From contig JAUYTU010000026.1 of the NCBI GenBank assembly GCA_030694975.1, positions 1 through 56,881 on the forward strand: a stretch of DNA of 56,881 nt, given 5' to 3'. This stretch comes from Erysipelotrichaceae bacterium (GTDB taxonomy: Bacteria; Bacillota_I; Bacilli_A; Erysipelotrichales; Erysipelotrichaceae). Both the position numbers and the translations under genes were made by a program. The notes beneath the pieces were generated by a model. It did no database searches and was not told where the DNA came from. It saw only the letters and a program-made list of their open reading frames with translations. This document shows, piece after piece, positions 1 to 8,614 of this stretch (position 1 is its first letter; every line of letters starts with the position of its first letter).

Positions 1-56
1 TAACGATTGCTTTTCAGTATTTCAATTTCTTCATTAGTAAATGTAACTTTTGACAT
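1..56 (-). CDS. Partial IS3-family-like transposase OrfA (N-terminus)
   Basis: An ATG at 56 on the minus strand opens a frame that runs off the left edge and begins MSKVTFTNEEIEILKSNR. This resembles the N-terminus of IS3/IS150-type OrfA helix-turn-helix proteins, which bind the element's ends and are usually followed by a frameshifted OrfB integrase. Only 18 residues are visible, so the family call rests on one short motif. The hairpin just upstream (86-133) would fit the end of such an element. It could also be another small HTH protein. Confidence 0.45.
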   Translation of the reverse strand, partial: MSKVTFTNEEIEILKSNR

Positions 57-85
57 TTTTCTACCTCTGTTCTAAGTATAATAAA

Positions 86-133
86 ACCCCATAGCGGAGT
101 CACGTTTTTTATTCCGTGTCTACTCTATGGGGT
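86..133 (-). terminator. Long hairpin: terminator of the XRE gene and/or IS end
   Basis: Arms 86-104 and 114-133 are inverted repeats (ACCCCATAG outer part perfect, inner part with a few mismatches) around an A/T loop. Read on the minus strand the hairpin is followed by TTTTATTAT, as in a rho-independent terminator placed just after the XRE stop at 162. Because it also lies between that gene and the OrfA-like start it may be part of the element terminus. Confidence 0.55.
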
Positions 134-161
134 ATAGTATAAGAAGGTGCTTTTTTCAGTC

Positions 162-452
162 TTATTTGTATATTTCGGTAACTGTTAATTCAGCACCTAA
201 ACCATGAACGATTTTCAATAAGGTATCGATCTTCGGTATGTGTTTCTCTTTCTCCAGTCTCGAAATTGCTTGTTGTGATACATTCGCAATTTTAGATAGT
301 TGGGTCTGTGTAATCTTTTTCTTTTTTCTCAATGCAACCAACTGCTCAATCAAATCATATTCTCGTGATACCTTCTCATAGTAAAACTTAAACTCAGGAT
401 CTTTGAGTTCATCATCTAGAAATTTCTCAATGTTAATTTTTTCAAACGGCAT
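162..452 (-). CDS. XRE-family HTH regulator, HigA/antitoxin-like, apparently orphan
   Basis: The 96-residue protein has a charged N-terminal stretch (about 1-35) followed by a Cro/C1-type helix-turn-helix at about 40-90, with the typical Q-L-S-K-I-A and Q-Q-A-I-S-R-L-E helices. This layout is usual for the antitoxin of RelE/HigB-type modules. No toxin-sized frame is found upstream (453-607) or downstream, where the IS-like edge begins, so it is either an orphan antitoxin or a stand-alone repressor. An AAGGAGG site precedes the ATG. A perfect palindrome in its promoter (506-521) suggests autoregulation. The DNA-binding role is clear; partner and target are not. Confidence 0.8.
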   Translation of the reverse strand: MPFEKINIEKFLDDELKDPEFKFYYEKVSREYDLIEQLVALRKKKKITQTQLSKIANVSQQAISRLEKEKHIPKIDTLLKIVHGLGAELTVTEIYK

Positions 453-500
453 ATCTATTGCCTCCTTGTAACGTTATAATCTTTTGTCTTCTTAATAACT

Positions 501-521
501 ATTATACATCATTAATGATGT
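501..521 (-). promoter_or_regulatory. Promoter -10 with overlapping perfect palindromic operator
   Basis: On the minus strand TATAAT occupies 506-501. Immediately upstream ACATCATTAATGATGT (506-521) is a perfect 16-bp palindrome sitting between the -10 and -35 positions. It precedes the XRE gene, so autorepression by that protein is the simplest reading. No good -35 box is seen. Confidence 0.6.
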
Positions 522-559
522 TTTTGACACAATCCGTCCAGGTCAATATGCCATTTTAA

Positions 560-584
560 AAGGGAACTTATGAAAAGTTCCCTT
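560..584 (-). terminator. Rho-independent terminator
   Basis: AAGGGAACTT and AAGTTCCCTT pair around a short loop; on the minus strand the stem is followed by TTTTAAAA. It terminates the membrane-protein gene ending at 608 and possibly the whole leftward operon above it. Confidence 0.75.
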
Positions 585-607
585 AAAAATATATTGAAAT
601 AAATCGT

Positions 608-1024
608 TCATGTATTATGCAATTTCCCTACAGATTTTGAGTATATTGTTGTACTCGCAAAAGTAATTAAAGTAACTGAAATCATGACTATTAGAGCAAT
701 AATAAATAAATCATCTGAAAACTCCGATATTGTTTCGCTTAATGTAAAAAACCTTCCATCCGGCACTCCCTGTATAACTTTGTAATGGTCTACAACAAGG
801 TCAAATAAAGAAAATACATAAGAAAATAGAAAACCTATGAAGGCAGAGCTGAACATAATCTGACTGTATTTTTGATTGGTTTTTAAAAATAAGTTGTAAA
901 TAATCGAAATGATGGATATTGAGCCAATAATTATGAATACCTCAATCCACTCTACATACGGCGAGATTGTTATCAAAAGAAGAATACTGGTCAATACGAG
1001 TGTTGCAATTATAGTTTTTTTCAT
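608..1024 (-). CDS. Small integral membrane protein, unknown function
   Basis: I do not recognise this 138-residue protein. It begins MKKTIIATLVLTSILLL and has about four hydrophobic segments (near 5-25, 30-50, 62-85 and 108-130), with a short polar stretch before the last one. The start at 1024 is preferred over one four codons upstream because GGGGGA lies just before it. It follows xthA by 22 bases and could be the last gene of that operon. No catalytic motif is visible. It may be a small membrane accessory protein, but nothing in the sequence says which. Confidence 0.6.
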   Translation of the reverse strand: MKKTIIATLVLTSILLLITISPYVEWIEVFIIIGSISIISIIYNLFLKTNQKYSQIMFSSAFIGFLFSYVFSLFDLVVDHYKVIQGVPDGRFFTLSETISEFSDDLFIIALIVMISVTLITFASTTIYSKSVGKLHNT

Positions 1025-1046
1025 AACATCCCCCATTTATTTAAGA

Positions 1047-1811
1047 TTATATTTGATTATCAGTTAAAATCAACCCAACCGGACAGTGATCACTCCCCAT
1101 AACCTGTGGATAGATCATCGCATCCACGATCTGATCATTCAGTGCTTCAGAAACTACGAAATAATCAATGCGCCAACCTGCATTGTTTTGACGGGCAAAG
1201 TTCATATACGACCACCAGGTATACACATCCCTGACATCCGGATATAAATACCGATACGTATCCGTAAATCCGTTACTTAACAGTTGCGTAAACTTAGTGC
1301 GCTCCTCATCCGAGAACCCCGCACTTCTTCGGTTAGACGAAGGATTCTTAAGGTCGATTTCCTTATGAGCGACATTCAAATCCCCACAAACGACCACTGG
1401 CTTGACCTGTTCTAACTTCTTAAGATATTGGATAAAGTCATCTTCCCACTGCATCCGATAGTCCAAACGTGCCAATTCGTTTTGCGAGTTCGGTGTATAG
1501 ACCGTTACCAAAAAGAAATCATCATACTCACAAGTAATGACCCGTCCTTCCTGATCATGTACATCGATACCGATATCAAAGATGACTTGGAGCGGCTTGA
1601 TTTTAGTAAATACCGCAGTACCGGAATAGCCTTTGCGAACGGCACTGTTAAAGTATTGATAATATCCCGGCAAATTCAGTATTAACTGATCGGGTTGCAT
1701 TTTGGTTTCCTGTAGACAAAATATATCCGCATCGACTTCGTTGAAAAAGTCCATAAATCCTTTATTAACCACCGCTCTAAGTCCGTTGACATTCCAAGAG
1801 ATTAGTTTCAT
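1047..1811 (-). CDS. xthA: Exodeoxyribonuclease III / AP endonuclease
   Basis: This 254-residue protein is a full-length ExoIII-type nuclease of the endonuclease/exonuclease/phosphatase fold, acting on abasic sites and 3' blocks in base-excision repair. Family motifs are in order: MKLISWNVNGLRA at the start (metal-binding Asn), LQETK near residue 34 (metal-binding Glu), CGDLNVAH near 145, a W-R-I-D-Y segment, and the C-terminal GSDHCPVG with the catalytic Asp-His pair. It starts 4 bases after the patatin-like gene stops and is a late gene of the leftward unit that begins near 5832. Nothing is missing. Confidence 0.95.
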   Translation of the reverse strand: MKLISWNVNGLRAVVNKGFMDFFNEVDADIFCLQETKMQPDQLILNLPGYYQYFNSAVRKGYSGTAVFTKIKPLQVIFDIGIDVHDQEGRVITCEYDDFFLVTVYTPNSQNELARLDYRMQWEDDFIQYLKKLEQVKPVVVCGDLNVAHKEIDLKNPSSNRRSAGFSDEERTKFTQLLSNGFTDTYRYLYPDVRDVYTWWSYMNFARQNNAGWRIDYFVVSEALNDQIVDAMIYPQVMGSDHCPVGLILTDNQI

Positions 1812-1814
1812 GAT

Positions 1815-2672
1815 TTAATGCTCCTCATAAAAGTCAATGATCTGACCTCTTTGTGCTTCACAATCCGCATAGCCCAAATCAAACATCGCTTGAAGCTGCT
1901 CTTTATCCCCTTTAAACCGCTTAACACCCATGTTCTTCGAGGGGTAAATATGCATGGCCTGACCTTGCTCGACCAAACTGGCTACTTGATTGCGCTGACG
2001 ATAATAAACGTCCGTACGCTTACGGAAGTCTTTTAACATCTTGGGATAACGAATATAAATCAAATCTAACAAAAACTGAAGCGGCTTGGAATTCGGTTTA
2101 CGAACAAAAGAAATATCCTTAGTGGTTACGACAAAGTGCTTTTGACAGCCATGTTCCACCGAACGCTCGATGGGAATCATCGATGTTAATCCGCCATCCA
2201 AATATTTCTTCCCTTTAATCATGACACTGCGACCGGCAATCGGTAACGTACAAGCCGCCCGGATGTTGAGCCAACGATCATCACAGTCTTTATTGGTCAG
2301 CCAAAACGTCGATTGTTGAGCCAGGTCATACAATCCAAATTCTATCTTCGTCTTCGCCTGCCGCACCTTCGAAGCATCAAGTTTCAATTTCTGATTAATT
2401 ACGGTTTCAAACAGATAATTATATCCTACCGGTGTTCCCTCATTAAGAAGCGGATACCAACCGACATTTTCCTTGCGGGAAGCATACTCAACCGACAAAT
2501 CACTTAACTGCGTGCGCATGTTCGCAACAAAACACGAAGCGAACAACGCTCCGGAAGAAATACCAACGACATAATCAAAATCTATATGATGATCCAAAAG
2601 CCAAGCCAAGACGCCGGCTGTGTATGCACCGCGCAATCCGCCACCTTCAAGTACCAATCCGATTTTTTGCAT
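1815..2672 (-). CDS. Patatin-like phospholipase
   Basis: The 285-residue protein is a patatin-family lipid acyl hydrolase, a Ser-Asp dyad enzyme acting on phospholipids or other acyl esters. The oxyanion loop G-G-G-L-R-G is at 10-15, the nucleophile elbow GISSG at 37-41 (Ser39), and the catalytic Asp is D159 in Y-L-D-G-G. There is no signal peptide, so it is probably cytoplasmic or peripheral. It sits directly downstream of a cardiolipin synthase (8-base gap), which fits a phospholipid-remodelling role, though the substrate cannot be read from sequence. Confidence 0.9.
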   Translation of the reverse strand: MQKIGLVLEGGGLRGAYTAGVLAWLLDHHIDFDYVVGISSGALFASCFVANMRTQLSDLSVEYASRKENVGWYPLLNEGTPVGYNYLFETVINQKLKLDASKVRQAKTKIEFGLYDLAQQSTFWLTNKDCDDRWLNIRAACTLPIAGRSVMIKGKKYLDGGLTSMIPIERSVEHGCQKHFVVTTKDISFVRKPNSKPLQFLLDLIYIRYPKMLKDFRKRTDVYYRQRNQVASLVEQGQAMHIYPSKNMGVKRFKGDKEQLQAMFDLGYADCEAQRGQIIDFYEEH

Positions 2673-2680
2673 ATTTCACC

Positions 2681-4240
2681 TCATAATATAGCGCTAAACA
2701 AATTCAATATCGCCCGACCCCAACGTCTAAGAGTAGGAACCCTCAAGCAATCTTCCATCGTAATTTCAATGCATTGCTTTTGCGTCTGCAAGAAATCATT
2801 CTTCAAATCGCTGATAACTTTACTTTCAATAAATAAAATACCACATTCAAAGTGCATGTAATAACTTCTGAAGTCCATATTGGTCGTACCGATGATCGCG
2901 GCTTCATCATCCGCAACCAACGTTTTCGCATGCATGAATCCCGGTTCGTATTCAAAGATTCTCACACCGCCCTTAATCAGCTGCTCATAATTGGATTTGG
3001 TAATCGCATGAACATACCACTTATCCGGAATATGAGGAACCATCAATCGCACATCAATCCCGTTTTTAGCGGCTGTTATCAATGCCTTCTGCATTTCATA
3101 TCCGATAATCAGATACGGCGTCATGATGTAAACATAGCGCTTCGACAGATTGATAATATTCATATGTACGGTCTCACCCACCTGTTCTTCATCGGTTGGA
3201 GAATCGGAATATGGCTGTACAAATCCATCCGTAATATAGTCGGGAAAATCCGTGTTCTTAAATTGCAAAATATCTTCATTCTCTTTGGACAGATAATTGT
3301 AAAAAGTCAAAAACATAACCGTAAGACTCCACACAGCTTCACCCTTGATCATCACGGCCGTATCTTTCCAATGACCAAAACGCTCGACCACGTTAATATA
3401 TTCATCTGACAGGTTGATTCCACCGACAAATCCTACTTTTCCATCTATGACACAGATCTTACGATGATCCCGATTATTCATCAAAATCGCCAACAGCGGT
3501 TTCAACGGATTGAAAATAAAAGTTTTAATTCCTAAGGCATTCATTCGACTGGCGAAATCACGAGGAAGATCGGTGCTGCCAAAATCATCATAAATCAGAC
3601 GGACATCGACACCTTCTTTTACCTTTTCAACCAATATTTCCTGAATTGAATCCCACATCAACCCTTGTTTGACAATGAAATACTCCACGAAAATATATCG
3701 CTCAGCTTTCTTCAACTCACGCTTCATCGCCTCAAATTTTGCTTCACCAATCGCAAAATACTCTGTTTGCGTGTTTTTATATACTGGAAAATAACAATTT
3801 CGCCATAAATAGTTGATTTGCTTGAATATCTGCGGATCCATGTGCCGAATCTGATTGAGTACGGCCGGATCTTGAATTAAAAACGGTGCATTCACATTGG
3901 ATGAGGTAACCATCTCCTTGCGAAGAGCTTTCGGAATTTTCTTACCACCGAAAACCAAATACAAAACGCCGCCGACAATCGGCACAACCAATATTAAAAT
4001 CGCCCAAGAAAGCTTATATGAAGGATTGTCGGGACGATTAACAATGTAAATAACGACGATAACGCTTAAAAATATGAGAGCTGAATAAACGGGTAGAGCA
4101 AACTGACTCATTGAATAAACGAAAATCATTAAAAAAGCGAGCTGTGACAAAATCATCACGGCCACCACGATGCGCTTGCGAATGAGATATCTTGCCAACC
4201 GAATCAATTTCCTCACCACTTCCCTATTTGATAATATCAA
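2681..4240 (-). CDS. cls: Cardiolipin synthase (phospholipase D family)
   Basis: This 519-residue membrane enzyme joins two phosphatidylglycerols to give cardiolipin and glycerol. Three hydrophobic segments occupy roughly residues 20-100. They are followed by two phospholipase D catalytic motifs, H259-x-K261-x4-D266 and H437-x-K439-x4-D444, each trailed by the G-G-x-N or G-T-x-N box. Length is normal for the bacterial Cls family. The start overlaps the end of the upstream PHP gene by 17 bases, so they are translationally coupled. The downstream neighbour is the patatin-like lipase. All key residues are present. Confidence 0.95.
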   Translation of the reverse strand: MILSNREVVRKLIRLARYLIRKRIVVAVMILSQLAFLMIFVYSMSQFALPVYSALIFLSVIVVIYIVNRPDNPSYKLSWAILILVVPIVGGVLYLVFGGKKIPKALRKEMVTSSNVNAPFLIQDPAVLNQIRHMDPQIFKQINYLWRNCYFPVYKNTQTEYFAIGEAKFEAMKRELKKAERYIFVEYFIVKQGLMWDSIQEILVEKVKEGVDVRLIYDDFGSTDLPRDFASRMNALGIKTFIFNPLKPLLAILMNNRDHRKICVIDGKVGFVGGINLSDEYINVVERFGHWKDTAVMIKGEAVWSLTVMFLTFYNYLSKENEDILQFKNTDFPDYITDGFVQPYSDSPTDEEQVGETVHMNIINLSKRYVYIMTPYLIIGYEMQKALITAAKNGIDVRLMVPHIPDKWYVHAITKSNYEQLIKGGVRIFEYEPGFMHAKTLVADDEAAIIGTTNMDFRSYYMHFECGILFIESKVISDLKNDFLQTQKQCIEITMEDCLRVPTLRRWGRAILNLFSAIL

Positions 4241-5009
4241 AAGGATTTTCTATCCAAGAAAACGACAAATCATGAAGAATTTCCACAACTTTATTATAAC
4301 GGAAAACTTCCGTTAATGTAACTGGTTTATGGGCGTCAAAACCAAAGACTGCCCGGATTTCGTATTGGGCAACGATCTGCCAAAACTCATAAAAAGGATA
4401 TGCATAACGATCACCCAACTCACCATAATTCTGTAAGCCATAGCGCATACCGTTAAGATTGACCTCCATCGGAATATTCGCTTTTTCCGCTGCTCTACAT
4501 ATCCGATGCGTCACATCGATGCACCGCTGATTCCAACGGTTACGCCCCTTCATGAAATATTCCGGATGAGCAATGTACGTAAACAAGTCGCTTGCACACG
4601 CCTCTTCCATCAGGCGGGCATAGTCAAGCAAATCATCATCCTCATTGTGCCGAGCAAAATCACGCACATCCATTTCCGGATTATGTAATCCCAAAATCAG
4701 ATAATCAACTTCCGATTTTCTTAACTTCAACTCATCCACCACGTCCGGAAAATACTCACACTCATACCCCGACAAAATCGTAATCTCATTTTTGTACTTA
4801 TTTTTTAAAAGCTCAATTGAACTCAGATAATCATCCTTTAACTCCATGGGCATCCGATCCGTAAATAACTTCGCCGATGTCCAAGGTACGTGGTCACTAA
4901 AGCCCAAAACCTCGATCCCAGCCTCGATGGCCGCAAGTACATAGGCCTCATCCTCACCGATGGCATGACCACAGCGAGCCGTATGGGTATGAAGATTAAA
5001 GGATTGCAT
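4224..5009 (-). CDS. PHP-domain phosphatase, histidinol-phosphatase (HisK/HisJ)-like
   Basis: A 261-residue PHP-fold metal-dependent phosphoesterase. The hallmark HTH metal motif appears in FNLHTHTARCGH near residue 4, followed by the F-S-D-H box, an E-C-E-Y segment near 95, an L-G-L-H motif, an A-H-P-E motif, and a C-terminal F-G-F-D-A-H metal site. This is the pattern of HisK-type histidinol-phosphate phosphatase. No other histidine genes are near, so the physiological substrate is uncertain. The start at 5009 gives the canonical N-terminus; it overlaps the upstream HAD gene by 14 bases. A GTG/ATG further upstream (5027) is less likely. Confidence 0.88.
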   Translation of the reverse strand: MQSFNLHTHTARCGHAIGEDEAYVLAAIEAGIEVLGFSDHVPWTSAKLFTDRMPMELKDDYLSSIELLKNKYKNEITILSGYECEYFPDVVDELKLRKSEVDYLILGLHNPEMDVRDFARHNEDDDLLDYARLMEEACASDLFTYIAHPEYFMKGRNRWNQRCIDVTHRICRAAEKANIPMEVNLNGMRYGLQNYGELGDRYAYPFYEFWQIVAQYEIRAVFGFDAHKPVTLTEVFRYNKVVEILHDLSFSWIENPFDIIK

Positions 5010-5832
5010 GAGATAAATCCAACACATCGATCATCGCTTCATCCACGGAATCAACTACTTTTTTACCGAGCTTCAACACATCGGAACTGGCATGAGACAT
5101 AACATAACTGTTTTTAAAGCGTGACAACATCGCCGCATCGTTCATCGAATCACCAATGACCGCAACTTCATTTTCCTTGATGTTATAATAACGCATCAAC
5201 ACTTCAATGCCCGATGCCTTATTGATATTTCTAGGCATGATTTCCACATAAATCGGACCGGAATAGAACATATCAACTTTATATTCATCAATAAAGGGCA
5301 ACAGCTTCTCCATGATTTCATCGCGATGCTCTTCAACCACAATAACGATTTTATTGGGTTCAAAATCACTTCGCTTGGCCCACTCCAATAAAGGCACTTC
5401 CGTAAACGAACGAATCTCACCATTGGCTTTCATATGATTGAAAACAAAGAAAACATGCGACTGTGGATTAGTCATGGCATGACGTCCCTCACTGTCAATG
5501 GTCAACAGTTCAAAGGGATAGCCCAGCTTAATCAGCTCTTCATTCAGTTTAAACATAATATCCCAACTCAACGTGTGGTTGACCATCAGTTTTTCATTAA
5601 CAACAACACAACAGCCATTAGAGCCGATCGCATCGATCGGAAATCCGATCTGATCGCTGATTTTATGGCGCGTAAAATAATCACGACCGGTCGCGATCGC
5701 GAAATGTATACCTTTTTGTTTCAATTGATTGATCAGATCGATCCTGGTTTCTGATAAGTTTGTATTGTGATGGGAGCCATTGCCATCAAAGAGCAATGTA
5801 CCATCCAAATCGGTTGCAAATAGTTTTATCAT
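4996..5832 (-). CDS. HAD-superfamily (Cof-type) phosphatase
   Basis: A 278-residue Cof/YidA-like haloacid dehalogenase hydrolase, probably dephosphorylating sugar phosphates or flavin nucleotides. Motif I is DLDGT with the nucleophile Asp at residue 8; motif II is in F-A-I-A-T-G-R; motif III/IV is the C-terminal GDSMNDAAML. A C2-type cap domain lies between. The start at 5832 follows a GGGTGA site and begins right before motif I; a longer frame upstream would run through the terminator region. It is the first gene of a five-gene leftward unit (HAD, PHP, cls, patatin, xthA). Confidence 0.92.
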   Translation of the reverse strand: MIKLFATDLDGTLLFDGNGSHHNTNLSETRIDLINQLKQKGIHFAIATGRDYFTRHKISDQIGFPIDAIGSNGCCVVVNEKLMVNHTLSWDIMFKLNEELIKLGYPFELLTIDSEGRHAMTNPQSHVFFVFNHMKANGEIRSFTEVPLLEWAKRSDFEPNKIVIVVEEHRDEIMEKLLPFIDEYKVDMFYSGPIYVEIMPRNINKASGIEVLMRYYNIKENEVAVIGDSMNDAAMLSRFKNSYVMSHASSDVLKLGKKVVDSVDEAMIDVLDLSHAIL

Positions 5833-5867
5833 AGTTTCACCCATGGTGATTATACCCAAAAAACAAC

Positions 5868-5895
5868 AAAAAGGGAAACAAAGTTGCCCCTTTTT
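5868..5895. terminator. Bidirectional rho-independent terminator
   Basis: AAAAAGGG at 5868-5875 and CCCCTTTTT at 5887-5895 form a G+C core flanked by A and T tracts, usable on either strand. It lies after the GNAT gene on the minus strand and separates that operon from the HAD unit. Confidence 0.7.
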
Positions 5896-5943
5896 CAAAC
5901 ATTTCATAACATTATCTATCAAAACTAAATGTAAGCCTTACCA

Positions 5944-6390
5944 TTACAACATCTTAACGTAAATGCACTTACGAAACTCTTCCTGCTCGATCAATTCATG
6001 ATCTTTGGGCACATCCACGATTTCCTTCAACACACAACCCACCCGCTCACACGTTTTGATAGAACCATAATTGTCAGGATTGCAGGTGATGATAATTTCC
6101 TTCATCTTGTTCTGACGGGCAATTTCAAACATTAACAACGTCGCTTTCGCCGCATAATGTTGACCTCGATACGGCGGATAGATGGCATAACCAATGTTTC
6201 CCATGTAATACAAATCCGCATTCATACCAAACCGGATATCACAACGCCCCACAATCTTCTTGTCTTCAAGCCGACGAATATCGTAAATGTTAGATGCGAC
6301 CCAGTTTTTCAACTTGTTCGCCGACGTTTTGACGACCAATTCCAAAGCGATTTCACCATCGCTCCACGTTTTCTTGCGCCGAAACATCAT
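5944..6390 (-). CDS. GNAT family N-acetyltransferase
   Basis: This 148-residue protein looks like a RimJ/RimL-type GNAT enzyme, transferring acetyl from acetyl-CoA to an amine. The acetyl-CoA loop is visible as P-Y-R-G-Q-H-Y-A-A-K-A near residues 80-90, preceded by the G-N-I-G-Y-A-I strand and followed by the N-x-x-S-I-K-T-C-E-R-V-G-C segment typical of the family's last helix. Its start overlaps the stop of the methyltransferase gene by 4 bases (ATGA), so the two are translated together. The acceptor is unknown. Confidence 0.85.
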   Translation of the reverse strand: MMFRRKKTWSDGEIALELVVKTSANKLKNWVASNIYDIRRLEDKKIVGRCDIRFGMNADLYYMGNIGYAIYPPYRGQHYAAKATLLMFEIARQNKMKEIIITCNPDNYGSIKTCERVGCVLKEIVDVPKDHELIEQEEFRKCIYVKML

Positions 6391-7502
6391 TCATCCTCCA
6401 ATAATCGACCGAGAGTCAACCGAACCTTCAGATGACCTTCGATTTGCTCGATGACATCCTTGGACTTCTGACTTTGCTTTCGATCGCACTTAATCGCCCG
6501 AATCAATATATTCTTCGGAGAGTGAGACAAGTCAAACATTTCCAACATATCAACCCGATATCCCATTTTCTCCAAAAGGGCTGCCCGATAGTTATCGGTT
6601 AACAGCGCACTGATACGCTCTTTACTTAAACCATACGCACCGAACATCGCAACACCACTGAAATCACCGGTATGTAACAATTCTTTGTGACAACACGGCA
6701 CCGCCATGATGATTTTCGCGTTCCAGCGAACAGCCTGATTCAATGCGTAATCTGTGGCAGTATTACAAGCATGCAAACTGATCACCATATCAATATCGCG
6801 ATCGCTTTGGTAATCTTTGATATCCCCCAACTTAAAATTCAGTTGTTCATAGCCATATCTTTGCGCCGTCAAATTACACGCCGAGATAACATCTGCCTTT
6901 AAGTCCAGACCCGTCATGGTAACGTCAAGTTTTCGAATGCGCGTCAAATAGTCATACACGATAAACGTCAGATACGATTTACCACAACCGAAATCCACGA
7001 TGTTCCACTGTTTCTTATCTTCATTTTCAATGACATCTTCAATCATCTCTAAAAAGCGGTTAATCTGCTTAAATTTATCATATCGCGATGGCAGGACATT
7101 CCCTTCTGAATCCATGATTTTCAAATCGACCAACGCCGGAACAACCATTTTCTCCTGCAAGATATAGGACTTCTTGCGGTTATGAGCACCAGCTTCGACT
7201 TTGAGTTCATTGGCCTTTTTACTCACCAAAATTTTATCCTTTTTGGTTCGCTTGACATTCCACACATACTGAAATCCCCAAGCATCGATCTGACGATACT
7301 GCGAGAATTCCTTCATTAAAAATTCATGCAACTTCTCGATTGGAAAATTAACGTGAAACACTTGTTTTTCGGTGAATCGGGAACACTGATAAAAATCCGG
7401 CTGACCGGAAATGCGTCGGATTTCACTTTTACGATGCTCCCCTAAAGGATTGCTTAAGATTAGTCGGACCGGAAGATCCGCGATCAGTGCTATAAATTCC
7501 AT
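6387..7502 (-). CDS. SAM-dependent methyltransferase, METTL25/RRNAD1-like fold
   Basis: The 371-residue protein has an N-terminal domain of about 130 residues, then a Rossmann methyltransferase domain. Motif I is V-D-F-G-C-G-K-S-Y-L near residue 168, motif II L-D-L-K near 195, then D-M-V-I-S-L-H-A-C-N near 230 and the unusual A-V-P-C-C-H-K-E near 265. The G-C-G-K plus P-C-C-H pair is characteristic of the METTL25/RRNAD1/GSTCD-like group, whose bacterial members are mostly uncharacterised and suspected to act on RNA. It overlaps the upstream Rieske gene by 13 bases and the GNAT gene downstream by 4. Confidence 0.82.
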   Translation of the reverse strand: MEFIALIADLPVRLILSNPLGEHRKSEIRRISGQPDFYQCSRFTEKQVFHVNFPIEKLHEFLMKEFSQYRQIDAWGFQYVWNVKRTKKDKILVSKKANELKVEAGAHNRKKSYILQEKMVVPALVDLKIMDSEGNVLPSRYDKFKQINRFLEMIEDVIENEDKKQWNIVDFGCGKSYLTFIVYDYLTRIRKLDVTMTGLDLKADVISACNLTAQRYGYEQLNFKLGDIKDYQSDRDIDMVISLHACNTATDYALNQAVRWNAKIIMAVPCCHKELLHTGDFSGVAMFGAYGLSKERISALLTDNYRAALLEKMGYRVDMLEMFDLSHSPKNILIRAIKCDRKQSQKSKDVIEQIEGHLKVRLTLGRLLEDE

Positions 7503-8485
7503 GGTTGACTCCCCTTCGCAGCTTCAATCAATTCTTCCCGCCGTTTACGATACATAACGATGGGTTGATCCCCTTGAATGAGTTTCTCCCCCATGCGCAA
7601 TTGCGTGCGCTTTGGACGCTGCGTATTGACAACCCGCTTGTCCTGACGTTCGATCATTAAGTTGGCATATTTACCAAAATATCCGATCACCTTATTTAAC
7701 CACCGAAAGGGCGTAATTTGATTATAGAAACGCAAATACAGAATGACTTTTTCATCATCAATCGGGGCGAAATAAACAAAAACTTTGACCTTCTTTGCAA
7801 TAATGTTAATCCAGATATTCGGATACTTAAAACGCAATTGCATATCCGGGTTAATTTCACATTCCTGAGGTTTGCGCTGACGCTGACCTTGATCAACCTC
7901 ATTATCTGAACTGGTAATGATCGTATCTTCGATCACAAGAGTTTTAGGTCCGTGAACCAAGGTTTTATTTCCACGTCCGATCGTATTGTGATGCACAAAG
8001 GGCAAATGAACGACATCAAGCTGATTCTCAATGGCACGAGAATAATGCGTATCCCACGTATCCGCGATTTCACTGTAAACGAAATCATCGTTGAGAAATT
8101 CTGAAAAAAACGGAACTTCGGCTGTTGCCAGATTTTTATCCCCATAAAAAACATAAATAATCCCATGTTTCACTTGAATGGCATAACTTCGGACATTGTA
8201 GCGATCATCCACGACACTGCTCTTACCATTCGCCGGAATTTGCGTACATTTACCAATCGTACTGAATCTTAATCCGTGAAACGGACATTGGACACAACCA
8301 TCTTCCATCAGTTTTCCGGCGGATAGCTTTACACCGCGATGTGAACACAAATCTTCCAAACAGCCCCATTTTCCATCCACTGTCTGAAATATTAAGAGAT
8401 CTTTGCCTAAGCGCTTTAACCCGCTCATTCTCCCCGGTGGGATCAACTTTTCCGGAGCAATCGCATACCATTGATTTCCAATCAT
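7490..8485 (-). CDS. Rieske non-heme iron oxygenase, alpha-subunit type
   Basis: A 331-residue Rieske oxygenase. The [2Fe-2S] cluster ligands are C47-x-H49 and C67-x2-H70 in the N-terminal domain. The mononuclear iron site fits N154/D157-x2-H160-x4-H165 in the catalytic domain. Such enzymes use O2 and electrons from a reductase for hydroxylation or demethylation. The V-H-L-P-F-V-H-H-N stretch recalls pheophorbide oxygenase or vanillate demethylase-like members. No ferredoxin or reductase gene is adjacent. It is the first gene of an operon with the METTL25-like methyltransferase and GNAT. The substrate is unknown. Confidence 0.88.
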   Translation of the reverse strand: MIGNQWYAIAPEKLIPPGRMSGLKRLGKDLLIFQTVDGKWGCLEDLCSHRGVKLSAGKLMEDGCVQCPFHGLRFSTIGKCTQIPANGKSSVVDDRYNVRSYAIQVKHGIIYVFYGDKNLATAEVPFFSEFLNDDFVYSEIADTWDTHYSRAIENQLDVVHLPFVHHNTIGRGNKTLVHGPKTLVIEDTIITSSDNEVDQGQRQRKPQECEINPDMQLRFKYPNIWINIIAKKVKVFVYFAPIDDEKVILYLRFYNQITPFRWLNKVIGYFGKYANLMIERQDKRVVNTQRPKRTQLRMGEKLIQGDQPIVMYRKRREELIEAAKGSQPWNL

Positions 8486-8614
8486 ATCTTACCTCTAACC
8501 ATTGTTACGTTTATTATATCATTCCACAGGTACGGTTATCCATGAAATGGCGAAAATGTCATATTCATCCATTTCCTTTTGATTTACAATGATATCAGTA
8601 CCACAGGTGATGAT

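Noticed and set aside
453-607. A toxin gene paired with the XRE protein
   Set aside because: The gap holds only promoter, palindrome and a terminator; no frame of sufficient length.
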